Assembly (NCBI RefSeq): GCF_000092305.1
Contig: NC_014122.1
Coordinates: 1,264,195-1,328,194, forward strand
Length of the DNA: 64,000 nt
Reading direction: 5' to 3'
DNA from: Methanocaldococcus infernus ME
Lineage (GTDB): Archaea; AGJL01; Methanococci; Methanococcales; Methanocaldococcaceae
The notes under the pieces are model-generated. The model searched no databases, was not told where the DNA came from, and saw nothing but the letters and a program-made list of their open reading frames with translations. Position numbers and translations under genes: made by a program. Below are positions 10,257-19,746 of the stretch, in pieces. Within the stretch, counting starts at the first letter, position 1; each line of letters opens with the position of its first letter.

Positions 10257-11579
10257 TTATTTTAATTTCTTGAAGTAATGTAACTTACTATCTCCATCAT
10301 CAAAACATTCTGGATGTACCATTCTTGCAAAATCTTCAATTAATAAGTCCATATTTACATTCCCATCATATGAATAACTAAATTTTGTTGTATACACTCT
10401 CTTTGCACTATCTAAAACTGGAGCTAAGTCAGGTCTTCTTTCTTTTAATTCCTCAAGCGTATCCATTGGCTCTTTTAGTGAGTTCCAATTCATATAGATA
10501 AATACATCACATCCCTTAATATGTTCTAAAGTAGTTTCTTTGTCAAGATTTACATAGGAAGTTCCTGGAATATCAAGGAAGCAGTAATCTCCTTTAACTT
10601 CTAATATCCACTTTGCACAGTAATTTTGAGCACAATACACCCAAGGTCCAGAATATGGTGACCAATAGAGCATGGCAACTTTTGGCCTATAAGTTGCCTT
10701 TCTTGTTTTTCTCACTAATTCATTTCTCTTTTTCCAAACTTTTTGTAGGAAATCATTTCCTTTCTTGTCTAAGTTATAGAATGCGGCATATACTTTTGCC
10801 CATTCTGCTTTTGCAAGGAAGTCGGGTTCATTTGATTCAATAGTTACAAGATAATTTATACCTAAATCACTTACTGTAGCAATGTCCTTAGCTAAATAAC
10901 TGTGTGTCCAAGGAATGAAAATGATGTCAGGGTTTATGTTCAATAACACTTCCTTGTTAATACTTCCCCATTTTCCAATAGGAACAATATCTCCATTATC
11001 GACATAAGGTTTTAATTTAGGAAACACTCCATAATCTTTTATTTTAATGTATGTATATTCAGAAACGCCCTTAATAGACTTTCTTACATTATCGTCATCT
11101 AATGCCTCAAGCATGGCTATTTGAAATGCGTTTAATGTACATACTTTTTTTACAGGAGCATAAATAACTTTCACATCAGGAGGTAAATTACTTGGAAGTT
11201 TTTCTCCATCTTTTACAATACAGTATTTATTATACACTTTGTTATTATATTCTGTTGTTATAATTTTATATGCCCAGTTTTCGTTATAATTTACAGGATT
11301 TCCATTTGTATCATAATATTCTATTTTAAAGTTTTTCGCAAATACTACAGGCTCTCTCCATTTTTGATAGTTGTTAAATAAATATACGACATCTGCTATA
11401 TCAACTGAATTATCACAATTTAAATCACCCTTTTCTAATCCAACGTCCCTGTGCTTAAAAAGATAAACTACATCTGCAATGTTAATTGACCCATCTCCAT
11501 TTACATCTCCAATAACTTCTCCAAATACTATAGGACTTAATAAAATCATTATTACAAATAAAAACATTCTTCTTAACAT
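10257..11579 (-). CDS. corrinoid/iron-type ABC binding protein with N-terminal dockerin repeats
   Basis: A 440-residue secreted protein. A hydrophobic signal segment follows MLRRMF and has no lipobox cysteine. Two dockerin-type calcium-binding repeats follow at about residues 25-70 (GDVNGDGSINIADVVYLF and GDLNCDNSVDIADVVYLF). The rest is a BtuF/FepB-like solute-binding domain containing ALDDDNVRKSIKGVS, LLNINPDIIFIPWTHSYLA and VAMLYWSPYSGPW. The start is the ATG at 11579, which has GGTGGAT 3 nt upstream. Dockerins normally bind cohesin domains, so the repeats could tether the protein at the cell surface in place of a lipid anchor; that is inference. Two permeases follow. The long AT-rich intergenic region upstream holds inverted repeats. 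Confidence 0.85.
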   Translation of the reverse strand: MLRRMFLFVIMILLSPIVFGEVIGDVNGDGSINIADVVYLFKHRDVGLEKGDLNCDNSVDIADVVYLFNNYQKWREPVVFAKNFKIEYYDTNGNPVNYNENWAYKIITTEYNNKVYNKYCIVKDGEKLPSNLPPDVKVIYAPVKKVCTLNAFQIAMLEALDDDNVRKSIKGVSEYTYIKIKDYGVFPKLKPYVDNGDIVPIGKWGSINKEVLLNINPDIIFIPWTHSYLAKDIATVSDLGINYLVTIESNEPDFLAKAEWAKVYAAFYNLDKKGNDFLQKVWKKRNELVRKTRKATYRPKVAMLYWSPYSGPWVYCAQNYCAKWILEVKGDYCFLDIPGTSYVNLDKETTLEHIKGCDVFIYMNWNSLKEPMDTLEELKERRPDLAPVLDSAKRVYTTKFSYSYDGNVNMDLLIEDFARMVHPECFDDGDSKLHYFKKLK

Positions 11580-11591
11580 ATTATCCACCAA

Positions 11592-11820
11592 CTTATAGTT
11601 AACAATTTTAATTAATAATTTTGTTATATTATATAGTACTTTAATAATATAAAACTTTCGAATTTTATTATTAAAAATTATTAACTATATAAAGTCTACC
11701 TCTACCAAACATAAAATACATTTAATTATAATTTAAATAATTATAATTAATATTATAAGAATTAAGACATATAAAAATAAGATAATCGCAATAAAAATTT
11801 AAATATTATTAGGTGATAAC
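11592..11820. promoter_or_regulatory. divergent promoter region with AT-rich inverted repeats
   Basis: About 230 bases between the divergent binding-protein and lipoprotein genes, with no coding sequence seen. It contains a perfect 10-base inverted repeat (TTAATTATAA ... TTATAATTAA, near 11720-11750) and a pair of TATAGTTAA/TTAACTATA arms near 11595 and 11680. Several TATA-like stretches serve both directions. The symmetry could mark operators, but base composition this AT-rich also yields inverted repeats by chance. Confidence 0.35.
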
Positions 11821-12417
11821 TTGAAAAAGCTATTAATAATTTTTTCAATTTTAGCTTTAACTTTATTTTCTGGCTGTCTTGAAAAGCCAACAGTAGAGTT
11901 TAAAGGAGAGAAGGTTGAAAATTTAGGAGATCTAACCAAGGTTACAATAGACATTTATGTTAATAATCCTAACCCATTAGGAGTTAAGATTGATGAATTA
12001 ACGTTAGATATTTACGCTCTTGCCAATGGAGATAAAATAAAGATTGGAGAAGCTGTAAAAAGAGATATTTCTATAAATCTAGGAGATAATAATATAGAAA
12101 TTCCTATTTTAATTAATAATAGTAGATTAATAGAATACTTCATAAAAACTAAAAGAACTAAAATTCCTGTAAAGGTTGAGGGAGAAATAAAAGTTAATCT
12201 GATGTTAATTTCAGTTCCAATTCCTATAAGTTATGAGACAGAAATTGATATAGGTAATTTAGCTAAAGAATATCTTAAAAGAGAAGCTATAAAGAATATA
12301 GAATCTATCAGAGAAATAGTTAAGCAAAATAACTCCATAAATCAGGAAGAAATAAAAAAGCTTGCTGAAAAATATAATATAAGCCCAGATGAACTTAAAC
12401 AATTAATTAATAAATAA
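11821..12417 (+). CDS. LEA14/WHy-domain lipoprotein
   Basis: A 198-residue protein with a signal peptide ending in the lipobox FSGC (Cys at about residue 19). It carries one LEA14-like (water stress and hypersensitive response) beta-sandwich, recognisable by VTIDIYVNNPNPLGVKIDEL and GDNNIEIPILINN. A charged helical tail of about 50 residues follows. It is predicted to be anchored on the outer face of the membrane. A GGTGAT site lies 3 nt before a TTG start. LEA14-like lipoproteins are common in Methanocaldococcales and their role is not established. Confidence 0.75.
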   Translation: MKKLLIIFSILALTLFSGCLEKPTVEFKGEKVENLGDLTKVTIDIYVNNPNPLGVKIDELTLDIYALANGDKIKIGEAVKRDISINLGDNNIEIPILINNSRLIEYFIKTKRTKIPVKVEGEIKVNLMLISVPIPISYETEIDIGNLAKEYLKREAIKNIESIREIVKQNNSINQEEIKKLAEKYNISPDELKQLINK

Positions 12418-12512
12418 TTTTTAATTTTTCTTTTTTCTAACTATAAAAAGTTTTTATATAAATTTAAAATTAATATATAAAATTAAAATTTACAAAAGTT
12501 AAGGTGTTAAAT

Positions 12513-13184
12513 TTGGATCCAAAGATTGCTCTTAGGAAAGAGATGGTTGCTGAATTTACACTAAACAGATCTTTTAACACCTACAAGGGAAAGGTTGTTA
12601 AAGCTGAATTCACAAGTCCTTTAGAGGGGATTGTTGTAAAGAATAAAAAAGATCAGCTCTATTTTTATCCTCTTTTAGCTTTGCACATGGTTAAGCCCTT
12701 AAATTGTTTTCCCATAAATGTTATTCCTAAAACTTCTCTACCAACAAATCCTAAGAATATTCATATAAAAGAAGCCCTTTCAAGAATTGTTGGGAGAACT
12801 GTTAAGGTTTTCTATGAAAATCCAAAAACTTCTTACCTTGGAAGATTATTAGGCTTTAAAAGAGGAGTCTTTTCTTGGACTTTGGTTATGGAGATACATG
12901 GAGAAGTTGTTCTTCTTTTTAATCCTGATTACATTATTTATTATGGGACAAGATGGGACTTTTTAAAAAATAATCCTCCCTATAAGCCTCCTAAGTTGAT
13001 GAATATAACTAAGACAGCTAACTATTTAAAGAGATGTTTATTAGAGGAGATAAAGATAGAGCCAGAGCATCCAAGGATAAATATTGAAGATAAAGTTTAT
13101 GTTTATCCCTATGGGGTTGTTTATGAGGATGAATACTTAGGAGAAGTGGTTATAAACATCTTAAAAGAAAAAGAGTTTATTTAA
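12513..13184 (+). CDS. conserved-looking protein of unknown function
   Basis: About 223 residues with no signal peptide or membrane segment, rich in basic and aromatic residues. The opening AEFTLNRSFNTYKGKVV suggests a small beta-barrel, but I do not recognise the family. The start is placed at the TTG at 12513, because AAGGTG sits 6 nt upstream; a GTG at 12504 overlaps that ribosome site. The gene converges on top6A with a 4-base overlap of the stops. Codon use matches the core genes around it, not the island to its left. Confidence 0.65.
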   Translation: MDPKIALRKEMVAEFTLNRSFNTYKGKVVKAEFTSPLEGIVVKNKKDQLYFYPLLALHMVKPLNCFPINVIPKTSLPTNPKNIHIKEALSRIVGRTVKVFYENPKTSYLGRLLGFKRGVFSWTLVMEIHGEVVLLFNPDYIIYYGTRWDFLKNNPPYKPPKLMNITKTANYLKRCLLEEIKIEPEHPRINIEDKVYVYPYGVVYEDEYLGEVVINILKEKEFI

Positions 13185-14290
13185 GGTAGCCAAGTGCTGT
13201 CATCTTTTAACTTCTCTGGCAAGTAAGTATTAACAACATACTTTAAACCATACTTAGCTAAGGACTGCTGTTCAGCCCTAACTCCCATCTCAAGCATCTG
13301 CTTTAAAGCTTTTTGCCACTCAGGGAAGCTCTTAACAAAGTCATCATTCTTAAGCCCATCCTTTATTCTCTTTATATCTTGCTCTTTTAAAGGATGTGTT
13401 GGAAGATCATAGTCAATAATATCCTGAGGAGTTATCCCTATCAACCTTGCAGCTGGGATAGATAGCTTATCAGCTAAGTGAATAGCTTTTCCACTACCTA
13501 CTTTTAAGGTTCTATATATATTGAGATATCCATAAGGATCTCCATCAGTAAAAACAAGAACTGGAAGTTCATATTCCTCATGTAACCTCTTTATAAACCT
13601 TCTTGTTGCTCTTGCAGGAACTCCTTTTAAAGAAACCAATATACAATTATGTTTATCCCAAAATCTCTCAGCATTTAACCTTGCAAACATCCCTGATGTT
13701 TCTATGGCTAAGATGAAATCAGCATCAGTTTCAAAGTTCAGCTTAGTTATATCATTTGGAATATTGTAAGCACCAGTCCCTAACCTTCTACAGTCAACAA
13801 CTAACTCTCCCTCTGGAGTTTCCTCAATAATCTTTAATGGCCCTACAACAGCTGAACCATCTTCCTCTGGGACAAAGCCAAGATGCTCTCTTAAAACTCC
13901 TAATGCTGCTTCTAAATCCTCTATAACATTGTTAGATGCCTGCTGATCATCAAATCTTGCCTCTCCCCAGTTCTTGGAGACATAGTAAGCTTCCCTAAGT
14001 GTTGAGAAGTCATCATTCTCCAACAATTCCTTAGCAAATTCCATCATCTTAGTGGTTTGAGCAAAGATCTTAGCCTGGCTAACTGTTAAAGTTCTCTCCT
14101 TTTCCTTACCAACTAAAGTAAATGATCCCTTCTTCCTATCAAATAGAGCATTGCTTAAACTTCTTATAGGCATCTTTATCTTAGGCCTTTTTCCCTTCAT
14201 CAAGTCATCATACATCTTCTTAGCAAGCTCTATAATTTTTTGTTTAGCTATTTCTCTTGGCTTCTTAGGAATCTTTGGAATTTTAACCAT
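13181..14290 (-). CDS. top6A: DNA topoisomerase VI subunit A
   Basis: Catalytic (Spo11-like) subunit of the type IIB topoisomerase that relaxes and decatenates DNA. The length, 369 residues, is normal for the family. The winged-helix domain holds the catalytic tyrosine in REAYYVSKN (Tyr103 by count). The Toprim domain shows ILAIETSG and VFTDGDPYGY with its acidic metal ligands. Subunit B is not in this window, so the pair is split or lies elsewhere. The ycaO-family gene ends 15 bases upstream on the same strand. Confidence 0.96.
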   Translation of the reverse strand: MVKIPKIPKKPREIAKQKIIELAKKMYDDLMKGKRPKIKMPIRSLSNALFDRKKGSFTLVGKEKERTLTVSQAKIFAQTTKMMEFAKELLENDDFSTLREAYYVSKNWGEARFDDQQASNNVIEDLEAALGVLREHLGFVPEEDGSAVVGPLKIIEETPEGELVVDCRRLGTGAYNIPNDITKLNFETDADFILAIETSGMFARLNAERFWDKHNCILVSLKGVPARATRRFIKRLHEEYELPVLVFTDGDPYGYLNIYRTLKVGSGKAIHLADKLSIPAARLIGITPQDIIDYDLPTHPLKEQDIKRIKDGLKNDDFVKSFPEWQKALKQMLEMGVRAEQQSLAKYGLKYVVNTYLPEKLKDDSTWLP

Positions 14291-14304
14291 GCTTAATCAC
14301 TCAT

Positions 14305-15450
14305 TTAAATGTTATACAATTTTTTAGCTCTCTCTATTCCTCTCCTTGATAACCTATCTCTATCCATAGTATAAACTTCTAAGCCAGGAATGATAATTCT
14401 AACACAGTCCACTCCAACCTTATTTAAATTCACATATATAAGATTGTCAAAACTATGTTCCAATAACTTATTTATTACAAATTTTATATCTTTTTTTAAA
14501 TCATAGCTTGCATGGTTTGGTAAATCACTAAGCTCAATTTTTTCCTCACTTTCAAACCACTTCTTATTTATCCTTTTTATTCTCTCATAATTTACTCTAT
14601 TTAAAAATCTTTCCCTTAACTTAGCATCTCTCCTTTTTTTATGAACCTGTGAAGCTCTACTCTGGGCTACTTCAGTTAAAGCTCTTATAATAGCTATCTC
14701 AGGGTTGATATGACAGCCAACCCCTATACACATCATTAGAGGATCTTTATCATCACAAACTGCTGCTACAACAGGAATTTCAAATTCTGAAGTTAGATCT
14801 TTTAAAATTATATTAATTCCAGCCCTTTCAAATTTTTCAAGTAAGTTTTGAATAATTTCATTATTAATACTATCCTTATCTATCTCTCTTGGAATTTTTG
14901 GAGAGAGATCCGCTAAGCTCCAAGCATCTCTTTCAATTACTTCAAAGGTTCCATGAACTATAGCTTCTTCTAAGCAGTTTCCACTTGCCAATCCATTAGT
15001 GTGTCCTCTAAATAAATTAATTTCTTTTAGTGGGTAAAAGACAGCGTCAACAGGAACATCAATATAACTTTCTGAGATTAAGTCATAGCCTTGAACCCAT
15101 TCTTTAACCTTCCTTGATGAATATTTTGGAAGAATAAGCTTTTCAATATCTATTGGGTTCTCAGGATCCTTAATTAAGTTTTCATCATAAGCTGCTGAAT
15201 ATCTTTCAATAGCCTCCATACAGGCTGAAACCCTTGCCTGAATGTCAATGAAACCTTTTCCATAATGATAGACATAAGCTTCTTTCCCATCTAAAAAGAC
15301 TTTTCTTTTGAGATAATAAACTGGAATTCCTACCTTATCTAAATGCTCTATACTTTTAATTTCAACAGTATTTATTTTCTTTAGAGCTTCTTCTATATCT
15401 TTTAAAGTTTCTTCAGGTTTCTTAATTTTATAATAAAACTTAACCTTCAT
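14305..15450 (-). CDS. ycaO: YcaO-family protein
   Basis: An ATP-dependent YcaO cyclodehydratase/thioamidating enzyme. In methanogens, YcaO with TfuA is linked to the thioglycine in methyl-coenzyme M reductase. Family features are [19 protein letters not shown] near residue 80, [19 protein letters not shown] with the glutamates that help bind Mg-ATP, and [15 protein letters not shown]. The start is the ATG at 15450, preceded by GGTTAAG. An upstream in-frame ATG at 15462 lacks a ribosome site. tfuA is not adjacent. The gene is upstream of top6A on the same strand. Confidence 0.85.
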   Translation of the reverse strand: MKVKFYYKIKKPEETLKDIEEALKKINTVEIKSIEHLDKVGIPVYYLKRKVFLDGKEAYVYHYGKGFIDIQARVSACMEAIERYSAAYDENLIKDPENPIDIEKLILPKYSSRKVKEWVQGYDLISESYIDVPVDAVFYPLKEINLFRGHTNGLASGNCLEEAIVHGTFEVIERDAWSLADLSPKIPREIDKDSINNEIIQNLLEKFERAGINIILKDLTSEFEIPVVAAVCDDKDPLMMCIGVGCHINPEIAIIRALTEVAQSRASQVHKKRRDAKLRERFLNRVNYERIKRINKKWFESEEKIELSDLPNHASYDLKKDIKFVINKLLEHSFDNLIYVNLNKVGVDCVRIIIPGLEVYTMDRDRLSRRGIERAKKLYNI

Positions 15451-15574
15451 ACTTAACCACATGTAAAAATTTGAAATTTTTAATTTTAGGGTTTATCTGT
15501 AAATTACTATTTTAGCTTAATCTATAAAAAAAGTTACTTAAAATAAAAATTTAAAATATAAAAATTAAAAAAGT

Positions 15575-16717
15575 TTATTCTTTAATCATGTCAACAGCTT
15601 TTAAGCCTATCTTAGCAACATCTTCTGGTAAGCCAACATATCCAGGAGCTAAGTGCTCTGGCTTCTGTCCTTCAGTTAAAACCCACTTTATGAACTCTTT
15701 TATAGCCTTAGCCTTCTCTGGAGAGTAGTGCTTTCCATTCTTGTTTTCCCAGACTAAGAAGTGGGTGAATGCAACTATTGGGTAACTATTTTCTCCAGGA
15801 GCATTTAACATTTGCTTTAAGTCTTCCTTGTATCCCTCAGTTGGATCTGGGATATAAGCCTTAACTCCTGAAACAGCAGCCTTTATAGTTTCATCAGTTG
15901 GCTTAACAAAGTTTCCAGCCTTGTTTTTAAGAGCTGCTACTGGTAAGTTATTCTCAATAGCATAACTTAACTCTGTGTAAGCTATTGAATATGGAGTTTT
16001 TGTTAAAGCTGCTACAACTCCAGAGTTCCCTTTTTGTCCTATTCCTCTACCTTCTTTATCAACTGGCCAGTTAATTAATTTTCCAACTAAATCTTCTGGC
16101 CACTCTTTACTTGCTAAGCTTAAGTATGTTGTAAATATAGCAGTTGTACCACTTGAGTCACTTCTGTGTATAACAATTATTTTCTGATGAGGTAAGTTGA
16201 GATCTGGGTTTAAAGCTTTTATCTTTGGATCATCCCAATATTCTATTTTTCCTAAGAAAATTTCAGCTAAGGTATCTCCATCTAATTTTAAAGTTTTATC
16301 TCCTATCTCAGGAACATTGTAAGTTACAACAACAGCACCAACAATTTCAGGGAACTGTAATGGCTGATCTCCAGTTTCTAAGAATTTTTTCCACATAGAT
16401 TCTTTAACAGGAGGATCAGTTCTTCCAATGTCAGTTAAACCTTTTAAGAAAGCTTCTTGTCCATGTCCAGATCCTCCACCTTCATACTCAATCTTAACAT
16501 TTGGATTTATCTTTTGATAATCTTCAATCCACTTTTGTATCTGATACTTTGGAAATGTAGCTCCTGTAGTCCTTATAACAATAACTTTGTTAGCAGTTTT
16601 TTCCTCTCCTGCAGTAGCAGGTTTCTCTTGCCCCTGGGTAGTTCCTTGACATCCTGCCAAAGAGATTATTGGAACTATCATTAATAGAGCCAAAAATATG
16701 GCTAAATATTTCTTCAT
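15575..16717 (-). CDS. pstS: phosphate ABC transporter substrate-binding lipoprotein PstS
   Basis: A 380-residue periplasmic-type phosphate-binding protein. The signal peptide ends in a lipobox (LAGC, Cys at about 22), so it is lipid-anchored. PstS signatures are EGGGSGHGQEAFL, GRTDPP, VIHRSDSSGTTAIFT with the phosphate-contacting Ser/Thr/Asp, and GNSGVVAAL. Length is normal. No pstC, pstA, pstB or phoU lies nearby, so the rest of the transporter must be elsewhere. It is a single-gene unit; the ribosome site is GGTGAGAGCT before the ATG. Confidence 0.93.
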   Translation of the reverse strand: MKKYLAIFLALLMIVPIISLAGCQGTTQGQEKPATAGEEKTANKVIVIRTTGATFPKYQIQKWIEDYQKINPNVKIEYEGGGSGHGQEAFLKGLTDIGRTDPPVKESMWKKFLETGDQPLQFPEIVGAVVVTYNVPEIGDKTLKLDGDTLAEIFLGKIEYWDDPKIKALNPDLNLPHQKIIVIHRSDSSGTTAIFTTYLSLASKEWPEDLVGKLINWPVDKEGRGIGQKGNSGVVAALTKTPYSIAYTELSYAIENNLPVAALKNKAGNFVKPTDETIKAAVSGVKAYIPDPTEGYKEDLKQMLNAPGENSYPIVAFTHFLVWENKNGKHYSPEKAKAIKEFIKWVLTEGQKPEHLAPGYVGLPEDVAKIGLKAVDMIKE

Positions 16718-16775
16718 TAGCTCTCACCTAAGATTTTTAAAGCTAAAATTTACAAATAAATCATAATCAAAAAGA

Positions 16776-16788
16776 GGTATATAAATGT
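16776..16788 (-). promoter_or_regulatory. putative TATA box for pstS
   Basis: On the minus strand the sequence ATTTATATACC lies about 60 bases upstream of the pstS ATG, in a short intergenic gap that separates pstS from the end of cofE. It matches the archaeal TATA consensus. No start site is known. Confidence 0.4.
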
Positions 16789-16830
16789 TACTATTTAGCT
16801 AAAAATTTCACAATTTATGAACAAAATAGA

Positions 16831-17571
16831 TTATCTGAAAACATCTTCCTCTTTTTCTCTTATTAAATCTCTTCCTCTACCTTCTCCAAAGGGTACGTTA
16901 GCTTTTCTTATAATCACTATAGGAATCCCTTCATTAGCCTCTCCCATTACTACATTAGCCATACTTGCAAGTTCATCAGCTATAGCTACTTCAGTGCTCT
17001 TAAGCTCTCTTCCAAATAAATCCTTCTCTCCCTTCCTATCCCATAGAGCAAGGATTCCACTAACTCCTATGGCTACTCCAACAGAGCCTTTTCTAAATGG
17101 CCTTCCAAAGCTGTCTGAGATTATAACTCCTACATCCTTTCCTGTTAATTCTTTAATCCTTCTTCTAATTCTTTCAGCACTTCTATCTGGATCCTCTGGC
17201 AATAATTTAATTCCTATAACATTACTTTCATCAACTCCACTATTTGCACAGACAAAGCCATGCTTAGTTTCAGTTATTATAAAGTTTTTTCCCACCCTTA
17301 CAATCTCTTTAGCCTCATCTAATATAGCTTGGACAACCTCAGGCTCTTTTCCAACCTTCTTAGCCAACTCTAAAGCTTCCTTAGAAACCTTAATTTCCTC
17401 TTTTTTCAAAATTCTTCCTTCTAACTTAGAAATTAGAGTCTCTGCTATAACCACTATATCTTTATCCTCAACAAAATCTTTTATAAGCTCAGCTATATCT
17501 ACTTCCTCCCCTCCCTTAAAAATAGGTAGCTCTAATCCAATAACCTCAACCTTTCTTTTAATTCTAACCAT
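16831..17571 (-). CDS. cofE: coenzyme F420-0:L-glutamate ligase
   Basis: GTP-dependent addition of the glutamate tail to F420-0, the hydride carrier of methanogenesis; cytoplasmic. The 246-residue protein shows DVGVIISDSFGRPFRKGSVG, the strongest CofE block, together with GLELPIFKGGEEVD near the N-terminus and RADVAIADELAS-type residues (STEVAIADELASMANVVMGE). The start is the ATG of MVRIKRK at 17571, which follows a GGTT site; a longer frame begins inside proS. It is the last gene of the run that starts with the ABC binding protein at 22.9 kb. Confidence 0.94.
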   Translation of the reverse strand: MVRIKRKVEVIGLELPIFKGGEEVDIAELIKDFVEDKDIVVIAETLISKLEGRILKKEEIKVSKEALELAKKVGKEPEVVQAILDEAKEIVRVGKNFIITETKHGFVCANSGVDESNVIGIKLLPEDPDRSAERIRRRIKELTGKDVGVIISDSFGRPFRKGSVGVAIGVSGILALWDRKGEKDLFGRELKSTEVAIADELASMANVVMGEANEGIPIVIIRKANVPFGEGRGRDLIREKEEDVFR

Positions 17572-17590
17572 AATTATAACCAAAAAATTT

Positions 17591-18946
17591 TTAGTAGGTT
17601 TTGGCAATAGCTATATACTTCTTTCCTTCATACTCTGTTTCTCCAAGAACCTTAGCATCAACCTTTTCTTCCAACTCCTCTTTATATATAGAGTTATCAT
17701 AAGGCACTAAAATAATCCCTCTCTTTTTCTCAAGCATTTCCTTAGCTTCTTCAACATCACAAATAGTTATGAACTTTTTAAACCTCTCCTTAGCACTCTC
17801 CTTTAATCTCTTACTTATGTCTTCTAAGGTCTCTCTAACTTTCTCCTCTAACTCACTCTCCTCTATAACTATTTTCTCTCCTGTGTCTCTTCTAACCAAT
17901 GTTATCTTTCCCTCTTCTATATCCCTTGGTCCTATATCTATCCTTAGAGGAACTCCCTTTATCTCCCAATCATAATACTTCTTCCCAGGCCTAATGTCTC
18001 TATCATCTATATGAACTCTATACTCCTTTAACCTCTCAGCCACTTCCTTAGCCTTATTTATAACCATCTCTTCCTTTCCTTTGAAGATTAGAGGGATTAT
18101 AACCACTTGAATAGGAGCCACTACAGGAGGTAGCTTTAAACCCTTCTCATCTCCATGGATGGCTATAATGGAAGCTATAGCCCTATCAGAGATTCCATAA
18201 CATGTTTGATAAGCATAATCCTTATCTCCTGTTGGAGTTTCAAACTCTATCTCAAAGGTTTTTGAAAAATGTTGTCCTAAGTTATGGACAGTTCCTATTT
18301 GTATAGCCCTACCATCTGGGAAGATGGTGTCAAAGGCTATTGTATAATCAGCTCCAGGGAACTTATCCCACTCTGGTCTCTTTATTATTAAATAAGGAAT
18401 TCCTAAGGTGTCAAAGAACTTCTTATATATTCCAATAGCTTCCTTAACTTGCTTTTCAGCCTCTTCCTTTGTAGCATGAGCTGTATGAGCCTCTTTAAAG
18501 GTCATTATCTCTCTTAGCCTTATTAATGGCCTTGTATGCTTGGTTTCATATCTGAAAGTATTGACTATCTGATATAACTTTATTGGTAAATCAGTATGAA
18601 CCTTAACCCAAAGCTTTAGCATATAATAAATAGCTGTTTCTGATGTTGGCCTTAAGGCTAATTTAACATCTAAAGGTGTTTTTCCACCATGGGTTACCCA
18701 GTAAACCTCATCTTCAAATCCCTTTATATGCTCTCCTTCCTTAGCCAATAATGTCTCTGGGATTAATAAAGGAAAGAGCACTTGTTCATGCCCACTTTCA
18801 TCCAATAACTTGCTTAGAATTTCAAAAGTATATTTTCTAATTTTAAATCCATATGGTAGATAAACACCACATCCCTTTATTGGATATCTAACATCATATA
18901 TTTCAGCTCTCTCTAAGATTTCTGAGTACCACTCTGAAAACTCCAT
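17591..18946 (-). CDS. proS: prolyl-tRNA synthetase, archaeal/eukaryotic type
   Basis: Class II synthetase charging tRNA-Pro; 451 residues without the bacterial editing insertion, and with the C-terminal extension seen in archaeal and eukaryotic enzymes. Motif 2 and neighbouring residues are seen in [20 protein letters not shown], and motif 3 in [18 protein letters not shown]. The anticodon-binding domain begins with [16 protein letters not shown]. The gene starts 16 bases after the ABC ATPase and ends 19 bases before cofE. Confidence 0.96.
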   Translation of the reverse strand: MEFSEWYSEILERAEIYDVRYPIKGCGVYLPYGFKIRKYTFEILSKLLDESGHEQVLFPLLIPETLLAKEGEHIKGFEDEVYWVTHGGKTPLDVKLALRPTSETAIYYMLKLWVKVHTDLPIKLYQIVNTFRYETKHTRPLIRLREIMTFKEAHTAHATKEEAEKQVKEAIGIYKKFFDTLGIPYLIIKRPEWDKFPGADYTIAFDTIFPDGRAIQIGTVHNLGQHFSKTFEIEFETPTGDKDYAYQTCYGISDRAIASIIAIHGDEKGLKLPPVVAPIQVVIIPLIFKGKEEMVINKAKEVAERLKEYRVHIDDRDIRPGKKYYDWEIKGVPLRIDIGPRDIEEGKITLVRRDTGEKIVIEESELEEKVRETLEDISKRLKESAKERFKKFITICDVEEAKEMLEKKRGIILVPYDNSIYKEELEEKVDAKVLGETEYEGKKYIAIAKTY

Positions 18947-18962
18947 ATTCTTTCACCATTTT

Positions 18963-19721
18963 TTATGTGTCTAAGGGAATTACTATAGGGATATTATTTA
19001 TTTTTTGTATAGTTACATCAATCTCATAAACCTCTCTTATAATATCAGGAGTCACACTATCCTTTTTTCTAACATCAACAATTTTACCATCTTTCATAAA
19101 TATGAGTGTGTCAGAATATCTTAAAGCTAAGTTTATGTCATGCATAACCATTATTGTAACTATATTCTTCTCCTTTGTAATTTTTCTAATCAACTTTAAA
19201 ATTTCAATTTGGTTTTTTAGATCTAAGTTATTTGTGGGCTCATCCAATAGTAAAACCTTTGGCTCTTGGACTAAGGCTCTGGCTATAACAACCTTTTGTA
19301 ACTCTCCTCCTGAAAGCTCATTTGTATATCTTAAAGTATAGTCCTCTAAGTTAAGTAATTTTATTATTTCATAGGTCTTTTTCAAGTCTTCTTTAGAAGG
19401 CTCCCATGTAATAAATGGCTTTCTTCCTAATAGTATGGTGTCAAATACTGTTAAATATGTACCATCAGACTTTTGTGGAACATAGCCTAAAAGTTTGGCC
19501 AAGCTTTTCCTATCTAAATTATTTAAATTTAAATTTTCTAATAAAATAGTTCCTTTCTTAGGTTTTAAAATCTTTGCTATACACTTTAATAGTGTTGATT
19601 TTCCAGCACCATTAACCCCTAATATAGAAACAAGCTCTCCCTTAGAGACATTAAATTTCACATTATCTAACACTTTTTTACTCTTATAATAAAACTCTAT
19701 ACCCTCAACAGATAGGATCAT
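18963..19721 (-). CDS. ABC transporter ATPase, iron/corrinoid type
   Basis: A 252-residue FecE/BtuD-type ATPase. Walker A is GVNGAGKST (about residues 34-42), the signature LSGGELQK, Walker B VLLLDEPTNNLD and the switch histidine in VMHDINLAL. It lies 25 bases after its permease on the same strand and completes a full uptake system: binding protein, methyltransferase, permease, ATPase. Whether the ligand is an iron chelate or a corrinoid cannot be read from the sequence. Confidence 0.9.
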   Translation of the reverse strand: MILSVEGIEFYYKSKKVLDNVKFNVSKGELVSILGVNGAGKSTLLKCIAKILKPKKGTILLENLNLNNLDRKSLAKLLGYVPQKSDGTYLTVFDTILLGRKPFITWEPSKEDLKKTYEIIKLLNLEDYTLRYTNELSGGELQKVVIARALVQEPKVLLLDEPTNNLDLKNQIEILKLIRKITKEKNIVTIMVMHDINLALRYSDTLIFMKDGKIVDVRKKDSVTPDIIREVYEIDVTIQKINNIPIVIPLDT

Positions 19722-19746
19722 AATAAATTCCCCCCTAAAAAGAGAT

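Noticed and set aside
16817..17710. A long plus-strand open frame of nearly 300 codons opposite cofE
   Set aside because: It is antisense to a clear CofE, is serine- and leucine-rich with no family features, and has no ribosome site; it is a shadow frame.
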